Source of the DNA: Dehalococcoidia bacterium
Lineage (GTDB): Bacteria > Chloroflexota > Dehalococcoidia > Lucifugimonadales > Lucifugimonadaceae
Direction: 5' to 3'
NCBI GenBank assembly: GCA_028278465.1
Contig: JANQEF010000090.1
Location: 1-7,346, forward strand
Length of the DNA: 7,346 nucleotides
Part shown: positions 1 to 6,371 of the stretch, in pieces
How positions within the stretch are numbered: position 1 is the stretch's first letter
Layout of the letters: each line of letters begins with the position of its first letter
Notes under the pieces: generated by a model
What the model was told of the DNA's origin: nothing
The model's input: only the letters and a program-made list of their open reading frames with translations
Database searches by the model: none
Position numbers and translations under genes: made by a program

Positions 1-2198
1 AGATCAGTGCCCTGCTGTCTGACGGCGACCGCGTCGTCGAGATCTACACAGCGGGCAACCTGACCGACCTCTTCCCTACCGGCCTCAGGCGCCCTTCCAC
101 CGGCGCGTCCATGCGGACGATCACCAACCGTGGACCGTTGCAGTTCACCCGTGAGCAGCTGATGGAAGCGAGCCATCACGGCGTCGAAGACTTCTCAGTG
201 TTCCTGTCGGCGGGATACGGCCACCTCGTTGCCGCGCCCGCGACGCTGCACGCCGTCAACCTGGGAGCGGTGCAGCTGCTGTCGTCTCAGCCGATGGCGG
301 ACGATTCGCTCGACACGCTCAAAGAGGCGGTGCCGCTGCTGGCCCCCTACATCGCCCTCTACCTGTCCGGCATCGAGAGCGCCGTCGAGGACAGGATCTC
401 AATCTCGATAGAGCGCGTGGCCGAGGCCGTCATCCAGGAGAACGTAATCGAGGGCGTCTGCGACGCTGTCGTGAAGTTCGCCAGGACGTCGATGGGCATC
501 GACTCCGCAATCCTTCGCGTGCTCGATCCGAGCAACGAGGAACTGCGGATCGAGTACAAGTACGGGCACCTGGACCCGGCTGAAGTTGCGGGCGACGCCT
601 TCCCACTCATCCAGGAGCAACTCGTCCCTCTCGCGGCCGAGCGCAGCGGACCGATGATCATCGACGAGGGCAGCCCGGAGGTGTTCAACAACGCCGAACT
701 GCGCCCGGTCCTGGACGAGATACCCTCGCTGCTGATCACACCGCTGATGGACCACGACCGGCTTCTCGGCACGCTCGAGTTCTACTCGCTGAACGAGTAC
801 GCCTACCAGTCCGACCACCTGCGCAACGTCGAGCATGTCGCGAACCTGCTGACCAGCGCTGTCGAGCACTTCCAGCTCATCCGCTCGCTCTCACGTGAGG
901 CGGAGATCCGCAGCTTCCTGGCAGAGGTGGCAAGGAGGGCGAGCGCAGCCGATGACCTGGCATCGCTCGTCGAGTCGATCACGCCCGAGCTGCGCAACGT
1001 GATCCCGGTCGACCGCGTTACCTACTGCATGCCGCCCGAGCGGTTCAACCCTCCGCCTCCGACCGAAGAGGAGCCGGAGGGAATCTCAGAAAAGCGCGGA
1101 AGGCCGTTCATCGAGCCGATAGATTCGAGAGACGGGCTGGCGCGCATCGTCGTCGCCGAGCAGGCCGGCGGGACATGCCATGGACCTTCCGACGAGGATG
1201 GCGCAATCGCCATGTGCGGTGCGGCGAACTGTGTTGCGGCGAAGCTGTGGGACGACGCAGAGGAGCGGCCGCAGGGCTGGATCCACCTGGAGCGCGCCGG
1301 TTCACCCTTCACGAAGGAGGAGCGGACGCTGGTTCCCGAGTTCGCGCGCCACATCTCGCCGGCGATCGACACCGCGCTTTCTCACGAGGCGGAGCTACTG
1401 GTGGCGCAGGAGCGGCTGCGGGCTGAACGCGCCGAGGCCGAGGTGAAGCACCAGCTTGAGCTTAACGAGGCGAAGCAGGCGTTCATCGCCACGATGTCCC
1501 ACGAGCTGCGCACGCCGCTGACATCGATCCGCGCCTTTGCCGACCTGCTGAACCGGAACCCCGAAGGCCTTTCGGAGCGGCAGCAGCGGCAGATCGCCAT
1601 CGTCCGTCGCAACTCGGAGTGGCTGAACATCCTGATCAACGACCTTCTGGACCTCTCAAGCATCGACTCTGGCCGTTTCGAGCTGCAGTTCGAGAACACG
1701 GACTTCGTTGCGATGATGGAGGGCCTGGTCGAGTCGCTGGGTCCGATCGCCGAGATCGCCGGTCACGAGCTGAAGGTGATGCTGCCAAAGCGGCCGATCG
1801 AGATGAAGATCGACCCGAACCGCGTCGGCCAGGTGATCGGCAACCTTCTCAACAACGCTATCAAGTACTCGCCCGAAGGCACGCCGATCAGGCTGATGGC
1901 GCGGCGGGCCGCAGACGGCGTCTGCGTCTACATCCGCGACGAGGGGCACGGCATCCCCAGAGCGCAGCAGGCGCTGGTGTTCGACCGCTTTGTGCGCGCC
2001 GATTCAGAGGCTTCGAAGCGAGCCCGCGGTAACGGCATCGGGCTCTACGTCTCCCGCATGATCATCGAGGGCCACCACGGCCGGATCGGTGTGACCAGCA
2101 AGCTGGAGAGTCACACGACGATGCACTTCTGGCTGCCGTACAACCCGCCGGGCGAGCTCCGCGAATCGAGCGAAGCCGGGTCCAGGGATGCGGCGTAG
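1..2198 (+). CDS. Multi-GAF soluble sensor histidine kinase (5'-truncated by window edge)
   Basis: ATP-dependent autophosphorylating kinase of a two-component system, probably cytoplasmic because no membrane segment is visible. The frame is open from nt 3 with no stop before the ATG at 111, and the 36 codons before that ATG read as GAF-like sequence (ISALLSDGDRVVEIYTAG), so the gene begins outside the window. Numbering from the ATG at 111: end of a first GAF domain about 1-90; second GAF about 100-258; third GAF-like region about 265-425, interrupted by a Pro/Glu-rich insert (312-325) and holding Cys306, 356, 369 and 374; coiled-coil linker about 423-458; HisKA with SHELRTPL and phospho-acceptor His464 (nt 1500-1502); HATPase_c with N box NLLNNAIKYSP (578-588), G1 DEGHGIP (610-616), F box FDRF (624-627) and G2 GNGIGL (640-645). 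All catalytic boxes are intact. No response regulator lies in the window. The stimulus is unknown. Confidence 0.95.
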   Translation, partial: ISALLSDGDRVVEIYTAGNLTDLFPTGLRRPSTGASMRTITNRGPLQFTREQLMEASHHGVEDFSVFLSAGYGHLVAAPATLHAVNLGAVQLLSSQPMADDSLDTLKEAVPLLAPYIALYLSGIESAVEDRISISIERVAEAVIQENVIEGVCDAVVKFARTSMGIDSAILRVLDPSNEELRIEYKYGHLDPAEVAGDAFPLIQEQLVPLAAERSGPMIIDEGSPEVFNNAELRPVLDEIPSLLITPLMDHDRLLGTLEFYSLNEYAYQSDHLRNVEHVANLLTSAVEHFQLIRSLSREAEIRSFLAEVARRASAADDLASLVESITPELRNVIPVDRVTYCMPPERFNPPPPTEEEPEGISEKRGRPFIEPIDSRDGLARIVVAEQAGGTCHGPSDEDGAIAMCGAANCVAAKLWDDAEERPQGWIHLERAGSPFTKEERTLVPEFARHISPAIDTALSHEAELLVAQERLRAERAEAEVKHQLELNEAKQAFIATMSHELRTPLTSIRAFADLLNRNPEGLSERQQRQIAIVRRNSEWLNILINDLLDLSSIDSGRFELQFENTDFVAMMEGLVESLGPIAEIAGHELKVMLPKRPIEMKIDPNRVGQVIGNLLNNAIKYSPEGTPIRLMARRAADGVCVYIRDEGHGIPRAQQALVFDRFVRADSEASKRARGNGIGLYVSRMIIEGHHGRIGVTSKLESHTTMHFWLPYNPPGELRESSEAGSRDAA

Positions 2199-2207
2199 GC
2201 TGGCTTC

Positions 2208-2879
2208 CTAGAGCTGTGTGTAGATAGGCCGCCCGATGTCGGGGAGCTTCGCGTCCACCGGCCGCTTCTTCAGCTGACCGTCCCATTCCTCTAACGGAGA
2301 TGGGAAGCTCCACCAGTCCGGACCTATCGGCTCGTGACCGGGCAGATCGCCCCGGTTCGATGCCCAGAGCATCGTGGGCCACGGCGGTGTGTCGTGAGGC
2401 GCCCACGGGAAGTAGCGTTGAACGACCCGGTTCACCACATCCGGGTCCGGGTCGAACTCGATCCCAAGGTCTTTCACCACGTCGTAGACGTGCAGCAGCA
2501 CCTCGGAAGCGGCGAGCGCCAGGTAGCCCTCGGAGTCAGGACGGCCCCTCGGGTGCCACGCTCGCACGGTTGGCTCAACCCCCTGCGTCACTCCGATCAG
2601 GAGCTCCGACGCTATCCTCATGCGATTGACCGTGTAGACCGTGGGGTCGTCACGTTCGGCAACCAGGATGAAGTCGATCGGGCCATCTGCCCTGGTTGCC
2701 AGCAGCGAGCCGTATGCCAGCACTGCCCAGGTGACGTGACGCATGATGCGACGGCGGTCCCATTCAGAACCGGACGGCTTACCGTCCCACTGCGCGTCGG
2801 TGACGCCGTCGAGAGCCGTGCCCGCGTAGTCCACGCATGCCCGCAGATCGTCGGCTGTTAGAGGTTGCCTGGCTGCCAT
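2208..2879 (-). CDS. DinB/mycothiol-dependent maleylpyruvate isomerase-fold protein
   Basis: A 223-residue protein of the DinB-like four-helix-bundle superfamily, closest by eye to the mycothiol maleylpyruvate isomerase N-terminal family; members are metal-dependent thiol-cofactor transferases or isomerases. Visible marks are WDRRRIMRHV with His48, the later SEVLLHVYDV with Glu126 and His130 (E-x3-H), and the family-like segment RYFPWAPHDTPPWPTMLWAS near 155-174. In the characterised isomerase zinc is held by a His, then an E-x3-H pair, so His48/Glu126/His130 are the likely metal ligands here. The ATG at 2879 has a GGAG 10 nt upstream (plus-strand CTCC at 2890-2893), inside the end of the upstream ThDP gene. 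It begins 6 nt after that gene's stop, so it is very likely its operon partner. It ends 9 nt from the convergent kinase stop. The substrate is unknown, and mycothiol may not be the thiol used. Confidence 0.85.
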   Translation of the reverse strand: MAARQPLTADDLRACVDYAGTALDGVTDAQWDGKPSGSEWDRRRIMRHVTWAVLAYGSLLATRADGPIDFILVAERDDPTVYTVNRMRIASELLIGVTQGVEPTVRAWHPRGRPDSEGYLALAASEVLLHVYDVVKDLGIEFDPDPDVVNRVVQRYFPWAPHDTPPWPTMLWASNRGDLPGHEPIGPDWWSFPSPLEEWDGQLKKRPVDAKLPDIGRPIYTQL

Positions 2880-2885
2880 TGCGGC

Positions 2886-4637
2886 CTAGCTCCCGGCGCC
2901 GTTGGCGCTTGCGCCCGCAAGCTGGAACTGCTTCGCGGCACGGCCGCCCTCAGGGATGCCGAGCGGCATCCGCACATCGAGCAGCAGCGGCCTGCCCTCC
3001 CGTTCCACGGTATCCAGTCCGTGCTCGACCGCGCCTGCGATGGCGTCCTCAGACTCGATCTTGATGCCCTCGACGCCGAACGCCTCTGAGAGCTTCACGA
3101 TGTCGGTCCCGTCCAGGACCACGCCTGCATAGTCGCCGGTCTCATGCATCGTGCCCTTCGCGCCGCCGAACGCTCCGGCGACGATGCCGTATGCGCCGTT
3201 GTTGGCGATGACGTAGAGCACCGGGATGCGGTGGTGCGCAGCCGTCCAGAGCGCAGAGTCGGCGTAGTAGACCGAGCCATCGCCGACCAGCCCGACCACC
3301 GGCCTGGCCGGCGCTGCCAGCTTGGCGCCGAGCGGCGCTCCCATGCCGTAGCCCTCGGAGCCGCCCGCTGGCCTGATGTAGTCGACCGATCCACCGTCCG
3401 GCTTTTCGTTGACGCATTCGAGCGGCACCGCGAACTGCTCTGTGGTGACGAGGCCGCCACCAAGCTTTTCTAGCCCATCGTCAACTGCGTCCAGCAGCGC
3501 CAGCGGCCGCACCTTGCCGGGGATCTCGGTCGCCGACTGCAGGTTCCTGCGGCGGTCGGCTCGCAGCCGCGCTGCGTTCTGGCGCGCCCACTCGCGGCGC
3601 TCTGAGTATCGCTCCGGCTCCTGCTCGCTCTGCACAAGCTCCTGCAGCCGCTCCGCGGTGCGCAGTTCGTCCGCCATCACGGCAAGGTCGAGGCCCGGGA
3701 TGTTCTCGAAGATTTCGACATCGGGACCGACAGCTATGATCTGCTTGGCACTGCTGAACAGTTCATAGTCGGCGGGCTTGCCAGAGCCGCCGTGGCGGAC
3801 ACCGAACGCGAGGATGGCGTCGGGTTCCAGCTCAACCGCCGGGCCGCGGTAGTAGCCACCGTGCTGCGGATGCGCCACTGAGACGCCGCGCAGGTCGCCC
3901 CACATAGAGCCAACCAGAGCGCCGAAGTGGTCAGCCACGGCACTCAGCTTCGCCTGCGCCCCGCTCTTCCACGCGCCGTCGCCGACGTAGATCAGTGGCC
4001 GTTCGGCGTTGTGCAGCAGGCGGGCGATTGCCTCGACGTCGGAGTCGGCCGGATAGCCGGTGCGTGGCCGCGCAACTGGCCCTTCGATGATCTCCGTTGT
4101 GATGACAGCCTCGTCGAGGTTGCGGTCATAGACGGCGATGTGGACGGGACCGACCGGCGGTGTGCCGGCGACTTTGATGGCACGTTCGAACGACTGCGGG
4201 ATGCCTTCTGGCTCGATGACGGACCAGTTGCCCTTGGTCACGGGAACGGCGAGCGCGGTCGGCGCAGCATTGTGGCTGACGTCTAGCGTGATGCGGTCGG
4301 CGTAGCTCCCGGTATCGCCGGCGAAGGTGAGCATGACTACCGGCAGCGCGCCGGCCCAGACGTTGATGAACTGCCCGAGCGACTGCGCAAGGCCTGCGCC
4401 GAGGTGGACGGACATGACGGCGGGGTCGGCGTTGACCTGCGCGTAGCCGCCGGCCATAGCGGTGACTGTGCCTTCGTGGAGCGCCAGTATTCCATGGATA
4501 TCTTTATGGCTAAGCAGAGCGTCAAAGAAGCGGGCTTCCCGAGAGCCGGAGTTGTAGAAGAGGTACTTTGTCCCGGACGCGGCCAGCTGTTCGACCATGA
4601 CCTGTGATGCGTTGCCTGTGAACTGTCGCCTCTTCAT
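2886..4637 (-). CDS. Thiamine-diphosphate-dependent enzyme, benzoylformate decarboxylase/acetolactate synthase-like
   Basis: A 583-residue cytoplasmic enzyme of the 2-keto-acid decarboxylase/synthase superfamily, with the usual three-domain length. N-terminal Pyr domain about 8-170: the ThDP-activating Glu is Glu55 in LALHEG; Ser32 in NSGSREARF and His78 in MSVHLGAG fall where benzoylformate decarboxylase has catalytic Ser26 and His70. Central domain about 200-335. C-terminal PP domain about 385-560 carries the ThDP/Mg motif, GDGS at 452-455 to NN at 479-480, with SALWTAA between, very like benzoylformate decarboxylase. The second catalytic His of that enzyme (His281) has no certain match; His282 in GVRHGG is a few residues off. 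The ATG at 4637 has a GGAG 7 nt upstream (plus-strand CTCC at 4645-4648). It heads a two-gene operon with the DinB-fold gene and is divergent from the enolase-type gene. A 2-keto-acid decarboxylase or carboligase is likely; the substrate cannot be read. Confidence 0.93.
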   Translation of the reverse strand: MKRRQFTGNASQVMVEQLAASGTKYLFYNSGSREARFFDALLSHKDIHGILALHEGTVTAMAGGYAQVNADPAVMSVHLGAGLAQSLGQFINVWAGALPVVMLTFAGDTGSYADRITLDVSHNAAPTALAVPVTKGNWSVIEPEGIPQSFERAIKVAGTPPVGPVHIAVYDRNLDEAVITTEIIEGPVARPRTGYPADSDVEAIARLLHNAERPLIYVGDGAWKSGAQAKLSAVADHFGALVGSMWGDLRGVSVAHPQHGGYYRGPAVELEPDAILAFGVRHGGSGKPADYELFSSAKQIIAVGPDVEIFENIPGLDLAVMADELRTAERLQELVQSEQEPERYSERREWARQNAARLRADRRRNLQSATEIPGKVRPLALLDAVDDGLEKLGGGLVTTEQFAVPLECVNEKPDGGSVDYIRPAGGSEGYGMGAPLGAKLAAPARPVVGLVGDGSVYYADSALWTAAHHRIPVLYVIANNGAYGIVAGAFGGAKGTMHETGDYAGVVLDGTDIVKLSEAFGVEGIKIESEDAIAGAVEHGLDTVEREGRPLLLDVRMPLGIPEGGRAAKQFQLAGASANGAGS

Positions 4638-4667
4638 CGTGGTTCTCCGTTGGGTTCGGGCGTTCAG

Positions 4668-4694
4668 GGGCGCCGTTGCGTTGCGCCAGCGCCC
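4668..4694. promoter_or_regulatory. Inverted repeat in the leader of the ThDP operon
   Basis: GGGCGC (4668-4673) and GCGCCC (4689-4694) are perfect 6-bp arms around a 15-nt loop that itself contains further GCGC-type pairing. It lies about 30-55 nt upstream of the ThDP start codon, between the candidate promoter and the ribosome-binding site. It may be an operator or a leader hairpin, but in GC-rich DNA it may also be chance. Confidence 0.3.
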
Positions 4695-4736
4695 GGTGTT
4701 GAGAGCGTTTTCGACTGCGTCGGCTGTGCTGCGGGC

Positions 4737-4765
4737 ACTCTACGCCGGGCAGATAGTCACGGCAA
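4737..4765 (-). promoter_or_regulatory. Candidate sigma70-type promoter for the ThDP operon
   Basis: Read on the minus strand, TTGCCG (4765-4760) and TAGAGT (4742-4737) are spaced by exactly 17 nt; each matches 4 of 6 consensus bases. It would give a leader of roughly 90-100 nt before the ATG at 4637, and that leader includes the 4668-4694 inverted repeat. Found by eye only; chance matches of this quality are common. Confidence 0.3.
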
Positions 4766-5025
4766 GTTGGTGTGGCACCTTCGTCCCGAACGGCAGTGAG
4801 GGATCTGGATGAGGTGCGGGGCTCAACGCACTGTCAAGCTCACTCTCCGACGGCGCGTGTCTGGCGACCGCCGACTCAGAGACGACTGGGGGCAGGTCGC
4901 CCCACCCACCAGGTCCCTCGCTCTGGCTCGGGACGAAGTGATCCGCCCTCCGCCCCGTCCCCTCCTGCGGTAAGGTTGCGGCTGCCACGACTCCCCTCAC
5001 CCCACCCACCTCCGGAGACCCCGCC

Positions 5026-6135
5026 ATGAAGATTACTGACATCACCGTCACGCCGCTCACCATCGGAAAGAGTCTCCTCCGTATCCAGACCGACGCCGGC
5101 GTTGAGGGCTGGGCCGACGCGCCCGGCCGGAACCGCGTCGTCCCAGGCCGCAACAGCACCGTTTTCGAGGCCTACCTCGAATCGATCATCAAGCCGACGC
5201 TCATCGGCGAAGACCCGCTCATGATCGACCGTCACTGGGAGACACTGGCGATGGGCAAGGAAGACAAACTCTTCAAGCTGCCGGCAGGCGTCGTGGGCGT
5301 GATCGACGTGGCGCTCTGGGACCTGATGGGCAAGGAGACCGGCCTCCCCGTCCACACCCTCATGGGCGGCGCCGCACGCAAGACGATCCCGCTCTACTGG
5401 TCCACCGGCTCGGGCTGGAAGTTTCAGCCGCAGGAGATGCTCGACCTTGTGAAGAAGGGCTGGGACCTGGGGTTCCGGGCGTTCAAGATCCGCATGGACT
5501 GGAAGGGCTGGCGGCAGGACGCCGACCCGGACAAGGATTTCGCCATGTTCAAGCTGGTGCGGGAGTTCCTGCCGCCGGAAGTGTACCTGGGCTTCGACGC
5601 CAACAACGGCTACTCGGTCTCTACCGCGATTCAGCAGGGCCGGAAGTTCGAGGAGCTGGGCATCGATCACTTCGAGGAACCTCTGCCCCGCGAGGACCTG
5701 CCTGGCCTTAAGCAGGTGGCGGACGCGCTGGACGTTGCGGTGTCGGCGGGCGAGCAGGACGCTTACCGCTGGTGGTTCTACAACCTGGTGCAGCTCGGCG
5801 ACCCGGACATCCTGCAGCCAGACATCCTGTCGGCGGGCGGGCCGTCGGAGGTGAAGAAGATCTACGAGCTGGCGACGACGTGGGACAAGCCGATCATGCC
5901 GCACAGCCCGCAAGCCGGGATCAACAGCATGGCGTCGCTACATGTCTACGCCACGATTCAGAACGCCACGAGACCGCACGAGTTCTCGACAGAGTTCTCA
6001 GGCCCGCTCGACCAGGTGGAGGAAATCTACGGAAACGGAGTAATCCCGAAGGACGGCAACATGGTCCTGACAGACAAGCCCGGACTGGGCATCGACCTGA
6101 ACGAAGCAGCGGTGGCGAAGTACACGGCGGAGTAG
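5026..6135 (+). CDS. Enolase-superfamily enzyme, mandelate racemase/acid-sugar dehydratase type
   Basis: A 369-residue enzyme of the mandelate racemase/muconate-lactonising group, full length for the family. These enzymes remove a proton alpha to a carboxylate, with Mg2+ holding the enolate. Residues 1-115 form the N-terminal capping domain, with an Arg-rich loop (APGRNRVVPGRN, 32-43) that probably closes on the acid substrate. In the barrel (about 120-340): strand-2 motif Lys154-Ile-Arg156; metal ligands Asp191 (GFDANNGY), Glu217 (HFEEPLP) and Glu243 (SAGEQD); His-Asp dyad Asp266 (LQPDIL) and His293 (MPHSPQAG); and an acidic strand-8 segment HEFSTEF (318-324). Arg at the position of the second Lys of the usual KxK points to a dehydratase using His293 rather than a two-base racemase (inference). 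The ATG has GGAG 8 nt upstream. It is divergent from the ThDP operon and 236 nt before the quinoprotein gene. The substrate is unknown. Confidence 0.93.
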   Translation: MKITDITVTPLTIGKSLLRIQTDAGVEGWADAPGRNRVVPGRNSTVFEAYLESIIKPTLIGEDPLMIDRHWETLAMGKEDKLFKLPAGVVGVIDVALWDLMGKETGLPVHTLMGGAARKTIPLYWSTGSGWKFQPQEMLDLVKKGWDLGFRAFKIRMDWKGWRQDADPDKDFAMFKLVREFLPPEVYLGFDANNGYSVSTAIQQGRKFEELGIDHFEEPLPREDLPGLKQVADALDVAVSAGEQDAYRWWFYNLVQLGDPDILQPDILSAGGPSEVKKIYELATTWDKPIMPHSPQAGINSMASLHVYATIQNATRPHEFSTEFSGPLDQVEEIYGNGVIPKDGNMVLTDKPGLGIDLNEAAVAKYTAE

Positions 6136-6165
6136 GGGGTGGTGCTGGGAAGGGTCGGTAGCGGT

Positions 6166-6244
6166 TGTCATCTCGACGGAACGGAGAGATCTGACCGTCG
6201 ACGCAGGGTCGCCGGAGAGATTCCGGATCAAGTCCGGAATGACA
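6166..6244. repeat. Palindromic intergenic repeat with TGTCAT/ATGACA ends
   Basis: A 79-bp element bounded by TGTCAT (6166-6171) and its reverse complement ATGACA (6239-6244). Inside are two further perfect inverted repeats: TCGACGG/CCGTCGA (6173-6179 and 6195-6201, 15-nt loop) and TTCCGGA/TCCGGAA (6221-6227 and 6233-6239, 5-nt loop). The right half resembles a dispersed repeat widespread in bacterial genomes; its antisense translations give the peptides HSGLDPES and VIPDLIRNL, which I recognise as recurrent spurious protein predictions. It lies 30 nt after the enolase-type stop and may form an RNA hairpin there, but there is no U-tract for a classical terminator. Confidence 0.7.
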
Positions 6245-6247
6245 GAT

Positions 6248-6360
6248 CCCCCTCCCAGCTTGGGAGGGGGTGAAGGGGGAGGGACATTCGTCTTGGTTGA
6301 AGACAAGTAGGTGTGTCATCACCGACCCTCCCTCTAACTCCCTCCCAAGCTGGGAGGGAG
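6248..6360. repeat. MITE-like element: two hairpin arms in inverted orientation
   Basis: Two inverted copies of a G/C-tract module flank a spacer of about 42 nt. The left arm is a perfect 10-bp hairpin, CCCCCTCCCA (6248-6257), loop GCT, TGGGAGGGGG (6261-6270), followed by a G-rich tail to 6283. The right arm is a C-rich tail from 6326, then a perfect 10-bp hairpin CTCCCTCCCA (6338-6347), loop AGC, TGGGAGGGAG (6351-6360). Outer arms of about 36-37 bp are reverse complements with a few mismatches and one indel. The spacer includes GTCTT/AAGAC (5-nt loop). No transposase is encoded, so this is a non-autonomous or REP-like element. Confidence 0.7.
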
Positions 6361-6361
6361 G
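6357..6361 (+). promoter_or_regulatory. Ribosome-binding site for the quinoprotein, inside the repeat end
   Basis: GGAGG at 6357-6361 sits 10 nt before the ATG at 6372. It is the last part of the right repeat arm (3' strand of its hairpin, 6351-6360), so the site could be hidden when the hairpin forms. The alternative ATGs at 6399 and 6402 have no comparable site, which favours 6372 as the start. Confidence 0.5.
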
Positions 6362-6371
6362 ATTGCCGACC

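Larger units (their letters stand above)
4638..5025. promoter_or_regulatory. Divergent intergenic control region
   Basis: This 388-nt gap separates the divergent ThDP and enolase-type genes and must hold promoters for both. Each gene has a good Shine-Dalgarno: plus-strand CTCC at 4645-4648 for the minus-strand gene, and GGAG at 5014-5017, 8 nt before the ATG at 5026. Small inverted repeats are present at 4668-4694 (GGGCGC/GCGCCC, 15-nt loop) and 4889-4903 (GGGGC/GCCCC, 5-nt loop). The 11-mer CCCCACCCACC occurs at 4900-4910 and 5000-5010. TAAGGT at 4971-4976 could be a -10 for the plus-strand gene but has no matching -35. I see no convincing gene or riboswitch in it. Confidence 0.6.

Noticed and set aside
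359..869. Two open frames antisense to the kinase
   Set aside because: They lie opposite the conserved second GAF domain, overlap each other and have low-complexity Arg/Ser-rich translations; they are codon-bias shadows.
4638..4770. TPP riboswitch in front of the ThDP-enzyme gene
   Set aside because: I see no conserved TPP-aptamer motifs, and such riboswitches usually control thiamine synthesis or uptake rather than ThDP-using enzymes.
4900..5010. Direct repeat CCCCACCCACC with copies exactly 100 bp apart
   Set aside because: Short, low-complexity C-rich sequence in a C-rich gap; likely chance.
4597..5029. Plus-strand small open frames in the divergent gap
   Set aside because: The first starts inside the ThDP gene on the opposite strand, and the second is Pro/Arg/Ser-rich; neither has a ribosome-binding site or motif.
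4740..5159. Minus-strand open frame of 139 codons spanning the divergent gap
   Set aside because: It overlaps the start of the enolase-type gene, has a Pro/Ser/Gly-rich translation and no family resemblance.
4876..5913. Long open frame (345 codons) antisense to the enolase-type gene
   Set aside because: It mirrors a gene with intact family motifs, is Arg/His/Val/Leu-rich as GC-rich shadow frames are, and shows no recognisable domain.
2886..6135. True mandelate degradation cluster
   Set aside because: No mandelate dehydrogenase is present, the enolase-type enzyme lacks the second catalytic Lys, and a match to the second decarboxylase His is uncertain.
6221..6239. Intrinsic terminator after the enolase-type gene
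   Set aside because: The TTCCGGA/TCCGGAA stem is perfect but is followed by TGACAG rather than a U-tract; it is better explained as part of the dispersed repeat.
6248..6360. CRISPR-like array
   Set aside because: There are only two copies, in inverted rather than direct orientation, with a single spacer and no cas genes.
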